Source: Bifidobacterium aerophilum
Lineage (GTDB): Bacteria > Actinomycetota > Actinomycetes > Actinomycetales > Bifidobacteriaceae
Length of the DNA: 64,000 nt
Direction of reading: 5' to 3'
Assembly (NCBI RefSeq): GCF_010667685.1
Contig: NZ_WHZW01000006.1
Location: forward strand, 1-64,000
Program-made: the position numbers and the translations under genes
The notes under the pieces: generated by a model
The model's input: only the letters and a program-made list of their open reading frames with translations
Told to the model about the DNA's origin: nothing
The model's database searches: none
Shown here: positions 1 to 7,879 of the stretch, piece after piece
How positions within the stretch are numbered: the first letter of the stretch is position 1
How the letters are laid out: the number at the start of each line of letters is the position of its first letter

Positions 1-230
1 ACGACGCTCCGCACGCTGACACCACGTCCACTCCCGTGCGTACGTTTTTCAAACAACACCACGCATGGTGCGAGCGTTAGCGTCGCCACTCAATCCATCA
101 GTTAACTAAACACGGTGAAGGCCAAGGCCGAATTGGCCGCAGGCGGTTCCGGATCGGTTGAATCGGCCGCCGCGACCAAGTAACCCAAGATTTACCCCAA
201 CATTTCATCCAACAACAAAGGAAGAGAAAT
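1..230. other. Left-edge non-coding stretch with a possible gene-tail fragment
   Basis: No complete gene is visible. In the frame ending at the TAA at 181-183, the last 25 codons are rich in Ala, Lys, Glu, Gly and Ser, which resembles the cytoplasmic tail of a membrane protein. That frame is closed by a stop at 103-105, so it is either a remnant or chance. In Bifidobacterium an FTR1-type iron permease usually precedes a P19 gene, so a damaged permease tail is possible but unproven. Confidence 0.3.
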
Positions 231-923
231 ATGAAGAACAAGAAGATCGCCGCCCTGCTGGGCGTGCTGCTCGCCGGTTCGATGGCCTTCTCGCTGGCCG
301 CCTGCGGCTCGACCACCGCGTCGAACGACAACACCAAGTCCGACACCTCCACCTCCGACACCAAGTCCAACGACACATCGTCGGACTCCGGCTCCTCCGA
401 CGCCGGCGCCGGCTTCGAGGAAGTCCCGGTCGGCCCGTCCGGCACCGCCGAGGAGCAGGATCAGGACAACGGCCCGCTGACCGTCGGCGCCGTGTACTTC
501 CAGCCGATCGACATGGAGCCGGCTTCCTCCGGCCTGAAGGCCGCTGACGCCTCCTTCCACCTCGAAGCCGACATCCACGCCAACGAGAAGGGCACCGAGC
601 TCGGCTACGGCAAGGGCGATTTCGTGCCGGACCTGACCGTGAACTACACGATCATCGACAAGTCCACCGGCAAGGAGGTCGAGGGCGGCAAGGCCACCTC
701 CGGTACCTTCATGCAGATGAACGCCTCCGACGGCCCGCACTACGGCGCCAACGTCAAGCTCGACAAGGCCGGCACCTACCAGCTGAAGCTCTCGATCGAG
801 TCCCCGGCCGCCAAGGGCTGGATGCTGCACGTCGACCCGGAGACCGGCGTCAAGGGCCGCTTCTGGACCGAGCCGATCGAGGTCACCTTCGACAACTGGG
901 ATTACACTCCTCGCCAGTGGTGA
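231..923 (+). CDS. P19-family iron-binding lipoprotein
   Basis: Secreted lipoprotein of 230 residues. A basic N-terminus (MKNKK) and hydrophobic stretch lead to a lipobox ending LAAC, with the lipidated Cys near residue 25. A Ser/Thr/Asp-rich linker follows (about 26-75). The rest resembles the P19/Tpd family (PF10634), for example FHLEADIHANEKG, FVPDLTVNYTI and DGPHYGANVKL; the His and Met residues there are the usual metal ligands. P19 proteins bind copper and iron outside the membrane and feed ferrous-iron permeases. The start is set by AAAGGAAG eight bases upstream of ATG. The following DUF2318, permease, ATPase and FMN-binding genes match known P19 iron-uptake clusters. Family call is firm; substrate is inferred. 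Confidence 0.85.
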   Translation: MKNKKIAALLGVLLAGSMAFSLAACGSTTASNDNTKSDTSTSDTKSNDTSSDSGSSDAGAGFEEVPVGPSGTAEEQDQDNGPLTVGAVYFQPIDMEPASSGLKAADASFHLEADIHANEKGTELGYGKGDFVPDLTVNYTIIDKSTGKEVEGGKATSGTFMQMNASDGPHYGANVKLDKAGTYQLKLSIESPAAKGWMLHVDPETGVKGRFWTEPIEVTFDNWDYTPRQW

Positions 924-957
924 TTCGGGTCATCAAAGCATGACCGCATAGCAGAAC

Positions 958-984
958 GCTCCCTTCCGTACGAGGGGAGCTTTT
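958..984 (+). terminator. Terminator after the P19 gene
   Basis: GCTCCCTT and AGGGGAGC form an eight-pair stem (one G-U) around a seven-base loop, followed by TTTT and a second T-run at 988-993. It lies 35 bases past the P19 stop codon, so some transcripts probably end before the DUF2318 gene. Confidence 0.6.
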
Positions 985-1026
985 GCTGTTTTTTGGGAGG
1001 CTGGGTTGATTAGGCTGGTCGGGTGC

Positions 1027-1158
1027 GACCCCCTCAGTCAGCTGCGCTGACAGCTCCCCTAGGTAGGGGGAGCAGGTCGTAGCGGTCGGAGATGCGGAAG
1101 CCACGGCCCTTGCACCCCCTGTCAGGGGGAGCTGTCAGCAACGCTGACTGAGGGGGTC
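1027..1158. repeat. Mosaic palindromic repeat, copy A
   Basis: Two half-elements face each other. The left begins GACCCCCTCAGTCAGC and contains a GTCAGC/GCTGAC hairpin and a CTCCCC/GGGGAG hairpin. The right is its mirror, ending GCTGACTGAGGGGGTC. About 30 unrelated bases lie between. The same parts recur near 2.5, 7.7, 39.5 and 48.1 kb. Confidence 0.75.
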
Positions 1159-1209
1159 AACACCCGACCACATGAATCGCCGGCAGCCAGAAATACGGAA
1201 AGGACGCGA

Positions 1210-2478
1210 ATGCTTGAACAATTCGTGGCGGTGATGCCGGGGACGCTGGCCCCCGCATTGCTCGTGATGTGCCTGAGCGTGATGCTCACGGTCGGCGAGG
1301 GGCGTGACAAGCCGATCAGCACGCATTGGCGTCTGTGGGGCGTCGGCGTCGGCGTCGTCGCCGCGATTGTGTTCGCGGCCCTGCGCGCGTCGGCCGTCAT
1401 CAACCAGCGCACGTTCGTCAACTATCCGGTGCTGTGCGTCGCGGTCGTCGTCGACCTGCTCGCGATCGCGGTCGTCGTCTGCGCGCGGCGCATCACCGCG
1501 AACTGGCAGCGGCACGCGGTCTGGATGCACGTCGCGAACGCGATCGCCGCGATCGACATCGCGCTCACGCTGTTCTACGCGCTGCCCGACGTCATCCTGC
1601 AGCTGACGATCTGGGTCGAGCCCGGCGACCCGATCTTCACGTCGGCGATGCTGTTGCGTGCGCTCGGTTTCGCGCTGGGACTGGCGATGTCGATCATCGT
1701 CGCCGCGATCTTCCGTACGATGCGCTCGACCGCGGTGCGGCTCGCGTTCACGGCCGCCGTCGTGCTGACGATGGCGATCCTGTTCGTGCAGCACCTGACC
1801 GGACTCGCGCAGATCCTGCAGGCGCGCGGATTCCCGATGAACCACACCGAGTTCGTGTTGCTCGCATGGTCGATCAACAACAACCGCGGCATGATCATGG
1901 CGCAGGCGTTCGCGTTCCTGATCCCGGCCGTCGCGTCGGTCGTGGCCGGATTCCGCATGCCGATGACCGGTCCGAACGAGGCGACCGTACGCAAGCACAA
2001 GGCGTTCCGCCGCCGCGCGATTGCGGCCGCCGCGTGGAGCGTCGTCGCCGCGATCGGTGTGACGCTGACGCTCACGGTGGGCGTGGCCGCGACCCAGCAG
2101 GAGGTCACGCTCTCGCCGCCGGAAGCGTACTCGTTGAAGGACGGCGTCGCGACGATCCCGTTCAGCCAGGTCGAGGACGGGCACCTGCACCGCTTCGAAT
2201 ACAAGGCGAAGGACGGCACGGTGATGCGGTTCATCATCATCAAGAAGAACGGCGGCGCGTACGGCATCGGCCTCGACGCGTGCGACAACTGCGGCGACGC
2301 CGGCTACTACGAGAAGGACGGCAAGATCATCTGCAAGAAGTGCGAAGTCGCGATCAACCTGGCGACCATCGGCTTCAAGGGCGGATGCAACCCGGTGCCG
2401 TTCCCGTACAAGACCGGCAACGGCAAGATCACCATTCAGACTGCGGATCTGGACGCGCTGAGCGCCCACTTCCAGTGA
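1210..2478 (+). CDS. DUF2318 (Fe-S-type) membrane protein of iron cluster
   Basis: Protein of 422 residues. Roughly the first 300 form a multi-pass membrane region of about eight hydrophobic segments. A soluble C-terminal domain of about 120 residues carries two CxxC pairs, CDNCGD and CKKCEV, plus a further Cys in GGCNPV, as in the DUF2318 family. Such proteins accompany P19 and two FtsX-type permeases in bacterial iron-uptake loci; the cysteines probably bind metal or an Fe-S centre on the outer face. The ATG follows GGAAAGGACGCGA. It lies between two palindromic repeats, so it may be a separate transcription unit within the cluster. The molecular role is unknown; a redox step in iron delivery is inferred from context. 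Confidence 0.75.
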   Translation: MLEQFVAVMPGTLAPALLVMCLSVMLTVGEGRDKPISTHWRLWGVGVGVVAAIVFAALRASAVINQRTFVNYPVLCVAVVVDLLAIAVVVCARRITANWQRHAVWMHVANAIAAIDIALTLFYALPDVILQLTIWVEPGDPIFTSAMLLRALGFALGLAMSIIVAAIFRTMRSTAVRLAFTAAVVLTMAILFVQHLTGLAQILQARGFPMNHTEFVLLAWSINNNRGMIMAQAFAFLIPAVASVVAGFRMPMTGPNEATVRKHKAFRRRAIAAAAWSVVAAIGVTLTLTVGVAATQQEVTLSPPEAYSLKDGVATIPFSQVEDGHLHRFEYKAKDGTVMRFIIIKKNGGAYGIGLDACDNCGDAGYYEKDGKIICKKCEVAINLATIGFKGGCNPVPFPYKTGNGKITIQTADLDALSAHFQ

Positions 2479-2504
2479 GGGTGTGCGGTGAAGGTGTTTA
2501 GTCT

Positions 2505-2616
2505 GCTCCCCTAGCAAGGGGAGCTGGCAGCGAAGCTGACTGAGGGGGTAACGAGGCTGCGGCATCAACAACCCCCTCAGTCGCCTACGGCGACAGCTCC
2601 CCCTGCTAGGGGGAGC
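2505..2616. repeat. Mosaic palindromic repeat, copy B
   Basis: Two head-to-head half-elements. At 2505-2549 a GCTCCCCT...AGGGGAGC hairpin is followed by GCTGACTGAGGGGG. At 2570-2616 ACCCCCTCAGTCGCC is followed by a GTCGCC/GGCGAC hairpin and an AGCTCCCCC...GGGGGAGC hairpin. Same family as the copy at 1027-1158. Confidence 0.75.
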
Positions 2617-2684
2617 AAAAAGAAGGAAGCCGGCTCATTGGTCCCCTGCACAAGGGCCAAGAAAAACGGAAAAGGAGGAACACG

Positions 2685-4034
2685 TTGTTCTTTCTGCGAA
2701 TGATCGCGCGGTCGTTCACGCGCCAGCTGCGCAGGCGGCTGCTCATCGCGCTCACCGTGTGCCTGTCGGCCACGGTCAGCGTTTCGATGCTGGGCGTCGT
2801 CTTCGACGTCGGCGACAAGCTCAACGCCGAACTGTCGACGTACGGCTCGAACATCATCGTGCAGCCGAAGGCCGACGCGGTCGTCTCCGACCTGTACAAC
2901 ACGACGGGGCTTACCGGCGCGGCCGCCCAGGCCGACCCGACTGCGTTCCTCAAGGAATCGGACGCGGCCAAGATCAAGACCATCTTCTGGGCGTTCAACA
3001 TCACCAACTTCGCGCCGCAGCTCAACGTGCATGCCTCCGCGGTGGCGAACTGCACGGACTCGGGCGCTGCCGGCTCGTCGTGCGCGTCGGTGAACGTGCC
3101 GATCGTCGGCACGTGGTTCAACAAGGAGCTCAAGCTCGCGTCCGGCGAGACGACCGTAGTCGGCGTCGAGGGCATGCGCTCGTGGTGGAAGATCGAGGGC
3201 GCGTGGCCGAAGGACGACACCGATCAGGGCATGATCGGCTCGACGCTCGCGCAACAGCTCGGCGTCAAGATCGGCGATACCGTGACGTTGAAGAAGACCA
3301 CCGCGTCCGGCAAGCACAATGAACAGCCGATCACGATCGTCGGCATCTATGATTCCGGCGACGACGAGAACGGCTCGCTGTACCTGTCGAGTTCGGTCGC
3401 GCAGGTGCTCGCGGACCTGCCCGACGCGGCCGACAAGATCGAGGTGAAGGCCCTGACCACGCCGGAGAACGACCTCGCGCGCAAGGCCGCGCAGAACCCG
3501 GCCGCGCTCAGCCAGGACGACTGGGAGACGTGGTACTGCACCGCGTACCCGAGCTCGATCGCGTACCAGATCGAAGAGGTGATCCCGGACGCGGTCGCCA
3601 AGCAGGTGCGGCAGGTCGCCGCGCTGCAGGGCAACGTCCTGCAGAAGACGCAGGCCGTGATGATCCTGATGACCGTGCTGAGCCTGATCGCGGCGGCCGT
3701 GGCCGTGGCGAACCTGATGGTCGCCTCGATCGGGGAGCGGTCGGCCGAACTGGCGCTGCTCAAGGCGATCGGCGCGACGGACGGCGCGGTGTCGCGGCTG
3801 ATGATGGCCGAGACCGCGGCGATCGCGCTGCTCGGTGCCGTGGTCGGTGCCGGGCTCGGTTCTGGAGTCGCGCAGCTGATCGGGCACGTGGTGTTCGGTT
3901 CGGGCATCACGATGCGGCCGATGGTGTTCGTGCTCGTGTTCGTGCTGCTCGCGATCACCGTGCTCGTCGCGTCCGCGTCGTCGATCCGCTCGATCCTGAG
4001 CCTGCGTCCCGCGGAGGTGCTGCATGGCCGGTGA
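2685..4034 (+). CDS. ABC transporter permease, MacB/FtsX type (first)
   Basis: Permease of 449 residues. There is one transmembrane segment near residues 14-38, a long extracytoplasmic domain (about 40-315) and three C-terminal segments, the FtsX/MacB layout. A Cys pair around residues 126-136 may form a disulfide. The start is a TTG: AAAGGAGG at 2671-2678 is well spaced from it, and the downstream ATG (FLRMIARS) has no such site. It is followed 54 bases later by a second permease, then an ATPase. Such pairs couple ATP use to mechanical work across the membrane rather than classical import. In P19 clusters they are linked to iron acquisition; the exact substrate cannot be read from sequence. 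Confidence 0.85.
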   Translation: MFFLRMIARSFTRQLRRRLLIALTVCLSATVSVSMLGVVFDVGDKLNAELSTYGSNIIVQPKADAVVSDLYNTTGLTGAAAQADPTAFLKESDAAKIKTIFWAFNITNFAPQLNVHASAVANCTDSGAAGSSCASVNVPIVGTWFNKELKLASGETTVVGVEGMRSWWKIEGAWPKDDTDQGMIGSTLAQQLGVKIGDTVTLKKTTASGKHNEQPITIVGIYDSGDDENGSLYLSSSVAQVLADLPDAADKIEVKALTTPENDLARKAAQNPAALSQDDWETWYCTAYPSSIAYQIEEVIPDAVAKQVRQVAALQGNVLQKTQAVMILMTVLSLIAAAVAVANLMVASIGERSAELALLKAIGATDGAVSRLMMAETAAIALLGAVVGAGLGSGVAQLIGHVVFGSGITMRPMVFVLVFVLLAITVLVASASSIRSILSLRPAEVLHGR

Positions 4035-4088
4035 GTTCTGGATCGTGTCGGAAGCCGGGAATCGCGATGAACGGAAAGGAGTGGTGAG

Positions 4089-5366
4089 ATGACGAATACC
4101 GGGATGTTCTTCCGCATGCTGTTCAGCGCCGTGTTCCGGCGGCGTTCGCGTGCGATGATGGCGGTCGTCGCGTCGCTCGTCGGCGCGGCCACGCTGTTCT
4201 GCCTGGCGATGATCTGCATCGCCGTGCCGCAGCAGATGAACGAGGAGATGCGCGCGTACGGCGCGAACCTGATCGTCACGCCGACCTCGTCCACCGCGTC
4301 GGCCGACAAGGCCGGCATCGACGAGGCAATGGTCGAGCACACCACCGAAATGGTCGCGGCGAAAGGCTCAGAAAAGCACGCGACCTACCGTTACGAGAAC
4401 GTCCGCGTGAACGCCGCGCCGTACGTGATGGCCGGCGTGGACGCCAAGCAGGTGAAGAACCTCAACCATCACTGGGTGGTCGACGGCTCGTGGCCGTCCG
4501 ACGGCAAGGTGCTCATCGGCCGTGACATCGCCGACGCGATCGGCCTCAAGGTCGGCTCGCGCATCACCATCGGCTATCGAGCATCCGACAATGCGTCGTC
4601 TTCGTCGTCAACGTCGGCCGAAGACGCGAACACGGACTCCACCGGCGCGTCGTCGTCGCAATCGCAGTCCCAGCAGTCCTCCGGCCAGCCCACGCAGGAT
4701 GGCCGCGTCTCCAGCGACATCATGGACACGTCCGGCACCGAATTCCGCGTCGCCGGCATCGTCGACACCGGCGGCAGCGAGGACTCGATCATCTACGCCA
4801 CCGCCTCCGACGTCAACAAGCTCACCGGCGTCACGCGCGGCGTCGACGTCATCGAATACTCCGCCGGCGCAAGCGATCTCGACGCGCTGGTGCAAAGCAT
4901 CAACGACATGACGTCCATGCACGTCAAGGCGCAGCAGGTCACCAAGATCACCGCATCCGACACGCGCATCATCACCATGCTGCAGACGTTGTTCTGGATC
5001 GTCTCGCTCGTCGTGCTCGTGCTCACGCTCGTCGGCGTCGGCACCACGATCAGTTCGATCGTCTCGCAGCGGCGCAACGAGATCGGCCTACGCAAGGCGC
5101 TCGGCGCGAGCTCGTCGGCGATCGGCATCGAATTCTACGTCGAATCGGCCATGTACGGCCTCATCGGCGGTCTGCTCGGCACCGCGATCGGCTACGGACT
5201 CGCGCAATGGCTGTGCGTGGCCGTATTCGAGCGGTCGATCGGCTTCAACTGGTGGCTCGGCGTCGCGTCCGTGCTGCTCGCGGCGCTCGTCGCGGTCGTG
5301 GCGAGCATTCCGCCCGTCCACCGCGCCACGCGCATCGACCCGGCCGTCGTGCTGCGCGAGGAATAA
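4089..5366 (+). CDS. ABC transporter permease, MacB/FtsX type (second)
   Basis: Permease of 425 residues with the same topology as its upstream neighbour: N-terminal segment near 15-40, large external domain, three C-terminal segments, and the typical RRNEIGLRKALGAS coupling stretch before the last two. An external insertion around residues 165-210 is low-complexity, rich in Ser, Gln and Asp, and would be a flexible surface loop. The ATG follows AAAGGAGTGGTGAG. The gene sits 19 bases ahead of the ATPase. The two permeases probably form a heterodimer, since they are similar in plan but clearly diverged. Confidence 0.85.
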   Translation: MTNTGMFFRMLFSAVFRRRSRAMMAVVASLVGAATLFCLAMICIAVPQQMNEEMRAYGANLIVTPTSSTASADKAGIDEAMVEHTTEMVAAKGSEKHATYRYENVRVNAAPYVMAGVDAKQVKNLNHHWVVDGSWPSDGKVLIGRDIADAIGLKVGSRITIGYRASDNASSSSSTSAEDANTDSTGASSSQSQSQQSSGQPTQDGRVSSDIMDTSGTEFRVAGIVDTGGSEDSIIYATASDVNKLTGVTRGVDVIEYSAGASDLDALVQSINDMTSMHVKAQQVTKITASDTRIITMLQTLFWIVSLVVLVLTLVGVGTTISSIVSQRRNEIGLRKALGASSSAIGIEFYVESAMYGLIGGLLGTAIGYGLAQWLCVAVFERSIGFNWWLGVASVLLAALVAVVASIPPVHRATRIDPAVVLREE

Positions 5367-5385
5367 ACCAACGTAAGGAAACATC

Positions 5386-6198
5386 ATGGATATGCTGCTT
5401 GAACTCGACCATATCTCGAAGATCTACGGCGACCTGCATGCCGTGGATGACCTGAGCCTGACCGTGCCGGCCGGGCAGTGGCTGGCGATCGTCGGCTCGT
5501 CCGGCTCCGGCAAGACCACGCTGATGAACATGATCGGCTGCATGGACACGCCATCGAAGGGCTCCGTCAAGCTCGAAGGCCGCAAACTTGAGGACCTCAA
5601 CGCATCCCAGCTCGCGGACGTGCGCAAGAACCTCATCGGACTCGTGTTCCAGAAGTTCTACCTCGTGCCGCATCTGACGGCCGTGGAGAACGTGATGGTC
5701 GCGCAGTACTACCACTCGGTCGTCGACGAAAAACAGGCGCTGGAGGCGTTGGATCGCGTGGGGCTCAAGGATCGCGCGCACCACCTGCCGAGCCAGCTGT
5801 CCGGCGGCGAGCAGCAGCGCGTGTGCATCGCGCGTGCGCTCATCAACGATCCGAAGCTGATCCTCGCCGACGAGCCGACCGGCAACCTCGACGAGAAGAA
5901 CGAGAAGATCGTGCTCGACCTGTTCCGCCAGCTGCACGAGCAGGGCACGACGATCATCGTCGTGACCCATGATGCGCTCGTGGCGAGCTGCGCCGAACGC
6001 GAGATCATGCTCAACCACGGCGTGCTCGTGGGCGAGAAATGGAACGACGAGGCCGCGCGGAAGGCGTACGAGGCGGCTGGCGGTCGTCCGGCGTCGACCG
6101 GTGCCCAGGTCGAGGGCGCGCAGACCGGCGAGACCGCGATCGGTTTCTCGGACCCGACCAAGGCCGCGAAAACCGGCGGAACTGAGGATGCGGAATAA
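5386..6198 (+). CDS. ABC transporter ATP-binding protein, MacB/LolD type
   Basis: ATPase of 270 residues, energising the two permeases before it. Motifs in order: Walker A GSSGSGKTT (about 36-44), Q-loop in VFQKFYLVPHL, signature LSGGEQQR, Walker B LILADEPTG, and switch His in VVTHD. Only about 225 residues are needed for the domain; the last 40 or so are an extra Ala/Gly/Thr-rich tail without a recognisable domain. The ATG at 5386 follows AAGGAAACATC. A second in-frame ATG two codons later is an equally plausible start. Confidence 0.9.
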   Translation: MDMLLELDHISKIYGDLHAVDDLSLTVPAGQWLAIVGSSGSGKTTLMNMIGCMDTPSKGSVKLEGRKLEDLNASQLADVRKNLIGLVFQKFYLVPHLTAVENVMVAQYYHSVVDEKQALEALDRVGLKDRAHHLPSQLSGGEQQRVCIARALINDPKLILADEPTGNLDEKNEKIVLDLFRQLHEQGTTIIVVTHDALVASCAEREIMLNHGVLVGEKWNDEAARKAYEAAGGRPASTGAQVEGAQTGETAIGFSDPTKAAKTGGTEDAE

Positions 6199-6213
6199 GG
6201 TAAGGTTGCGGGC

Positions 6214-6771
6214 ATGAACGACAAGAACACGTTGAAGAAGTCCGCGGTCGTTGCGGCGGCCGGACTGGTGGTGGCCGGCGCGATGCTGGCCGGGTGCGGC
6301 GAGCCGAAGGCCACGCCGATGAACGACGAGTATTCCGGCAATTCGGGCGAGACCGAACAGTCGCAGGAGGAGCAGTCGAACTCGGGCGATGATTCGTCTT
6401 CCGGCTCGTCGTCCGGTTCTACGGGCGCGGGAAGCCGCGACACCGGCACGAAATCCGACAAGAAGGACACCGGCAACTACGCGGACGGCACGTATTCGGT
6501 CAACGGCCAGTACGGTCCGATCGGCGAGGACACCATCGACGTGCACGTGACCGTCAAGGATCAGAACGTCGAAAAGGTGGAGATCGTCGGGCACCCGTTC
6601 ACGAGCATCTCGAAGAAGCATCAGACCGATTTCGCCGAGGCGATCAACGGCGTGGTCGACGGCCAGCCGCTCAAGGATTTGAAGGTCGACACGGTCGCCG
6701 GCGCCAGCTGGACCACCGACGCGTTCAACGCCGCTTTGGAAGTCGCCCGCCAGGAGGCTTCCATTCAGTAG
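6214..6771 (+). CDS. FMN-binding-domain lipoprotein
   Basis: Secreted lipoprotein of 185 residues. The signal peptide ends in a lipobox AMLAGC. A Ser/Gly/Glu-rich linker runs to about residue 90. The C-terminal domain (GTYSVNGQYGP ... VDTVAGASWTTDAF) matches the FMN_bind family (PF04205). Its Ser/Thr in the [ST]GAS-like motif VAGASWT is where related proteins attach FMN covalently. This suggests extracytoplasmic electron transfer, fitting ferric reduction in an iron-uptake system, though that is inferred. It starts 15 bases after the ATPase stop and closes the operon; no clear Shine-Dalgarno is seen beyond AAGGTTGCGGGC. Confidence 0.8.
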   Translation: MNDKNTLKKSAVVAAAGLVVAGAMLAGCGEPKATPMNDEYSGNSGETEQSQEEQSNSGDDSSSGSSSGSTGAGSRDTGTKSDKKDTGNYADGTYSVNGQYGPIGEDTIDVHVTVKDQNVEKVEIVGHPFTSISKKHQTDFAEAINGVVDGQPLKDLKVDTVAGASWTTDAFNAALEVARQEASIQ

Positions 6772-6840
6772 CGGCAGGGTTTGTTCGCCGTAGATTCTCC
6801 GTAGAACGGTGATTGCGGGAGAAGCGTGGCGCGGATTTCA

Positions 6841-6871
6841 TGTCGCACTGTTGAAAAAGTGCGACATTTTT
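6841..6871 (+). terminator. Hairpin terminator after the iron operon
   Basis: TGTCGCAC and GTGCGACA form an eight-pair perfect stem with a ten-base loop, followed directly by TTTTT. It is well placed to end the iron operon transcript about 70 bases past the last stop codon. Confidence 0.6.
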
Positions 6872-6875
6872 GGAT

Positions 6876-7081
6876 GGTGTGACAGATGGCATTCCTCTGC
6901 GTTATTGAGGATTGTTGGAATTTCAAGGGATTCCGTTGTCTCACCTTGCATCTGTGACGGGGATTCGTCAAGGTGTGACAATTTTTCTGTCACACCTTGA
7001 CGAATACGCTGCATTTGCGACGGCGTGACAAGATATCCTGTCGCACCATCGCAAAATGCCTGTCGTCGCGCAAGGTGTGAC
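6876..7081. repeat. Hairpin array with about 51-bp period
   Basis: The gap between two convergent genes holds repeated words. GGTGTGACA-like words start at 6876, 6972, 7022 and 7074. The inverse TGTCNCACC starts at 6937, 6988 and 7039, spaced 51 bases apart. The best unit is a perfect 18-pair stem with a seven-base loop at 6963-7005; a weaker 49-base hairpin follows at 7011-7059. No ORF here looks coding. Confidence 0.7.
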
Positions 7082-7086
7082 GGATC

Positions 7087-7674
7087 CTACCTTTCGAGCG
7101 CCGGCCACAGGAGCGCGGTCATGCGTTCGGGCCAGTCGGCGGCCGCGTCCGGGGCGAGGGCCTTGGCGGCGAGCATCGAGCCAAGCGTCGTGCCGAACAG
7201 GAAGCGTGCGTCCACGTCCGCGCGGAACGCGCCGGATTCCACACCCCGCGCGATGAACTGCGCGAATCGCTGCTGCGCCGGGTCAAGAATTTGCCGCGCC
7301 AGCCCGTGCACGGCCTGGTTGCTGGTCGACAGCACCACGCCCACCGCCTTCAGACCGATCTCGTCGTTGAAGCTGGCCGCGACGCGTTCCAGCAACGTGC
7401 GCAGACCCTCGCGTGTGGTCTCCAACTGCCCGAACTCCGGCAGGCTCACCGCCTCGATCTGCAGGTGTCGCAGCAGGTCGTCGGTGTTGCGATACCGCCG
7501 GTAGATCGTGGTCTTCGCCACGCCCGACCGGCGCGACACCTCCTCGATGGTCATCGCGCCGATGCCTTCCGACATGAGAATGTCGAGCGTCGCCTGCGCG
7601 ATCTTGCGATCCGTGGCCTCGCGCGTGCGAGCGGCGCGAGGCGGGCACGCGGTTGCATGCGATGAATCGGTCAT
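7087..7674 (-). CDS. TetR-family transcriptional regulator
   Basis: Regulator of 195 residues. An N-terminal helix-turn-helix (about 22-68, with MTIEEVSRRSGVAKTTIYRRY) is followed by a C-terminal ligand-binding half (TetR_C type, with LARQILDP). The ATG follows GAAGGAATC. It lies downstream of, and on the same strand as, two YhgE/Pip membrane proteins, with a 205-base gap holding a palindromic repeat. TetR proteins generally repress neighbouring export genes until a ligand binds. The palindrome at 12836-12851 in the divergent promoter region of the Pip genes is a candidate target. Confidence 0.85.
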   Translation of the reverse strand: MTDSSHATACPPRAARTREATDRKIAQATLDILMSEGIGAMTIEEVSRRSGVAKTTIYRRYRNTDDLLRHLQIEAVSLPEFGQLETTREGLRTLLERVAASFNDEIGLKAVGVVLSTSNQAVHGLARQILDPAQQRFAQFIARGVESGAFRADVDARFLFGTTLGSMLAAKALAPDAAADWPERMTALLWPALER

Positions 7675-7721
7675 GATTCCTTCTTCGTTACGTTCATGAT
7701 ATGGCGGGTGCAGCGGATACT

Positions 7722-7770
7722 GACCCCCTCAGTCAGCTTCGCTGACAGCTCCCCTGGTGCAGGAGGGAGC
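7722..7770. repeat. Mosaic palindromic repeat, single half-element C
   Basis: One half-element: GACCCCCTCAGTCAGC, a GTCAGC/GCTGAC hairpin, then AGCTCCCCT...AGGGAGC. About 30 bases further on, TAGCGCTA and GGCGCTAG lie close together (7803-7826); they resemble the core of the palindrome at 12836-12851 and could be a second regulator site ahead of the TetR gene. Confidence 0.65.
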
Positions 7771-7879
7771 AAGTGATGGTGCTCCATCAAGGGGCGGATG
7801 ATAGCGCTAGGGAGCAGGCGCTAGTTCTCTTGCGCCCCGGAGCTGTTACCGAAGCTGACGGTGCCGATGCGACGGCCGC

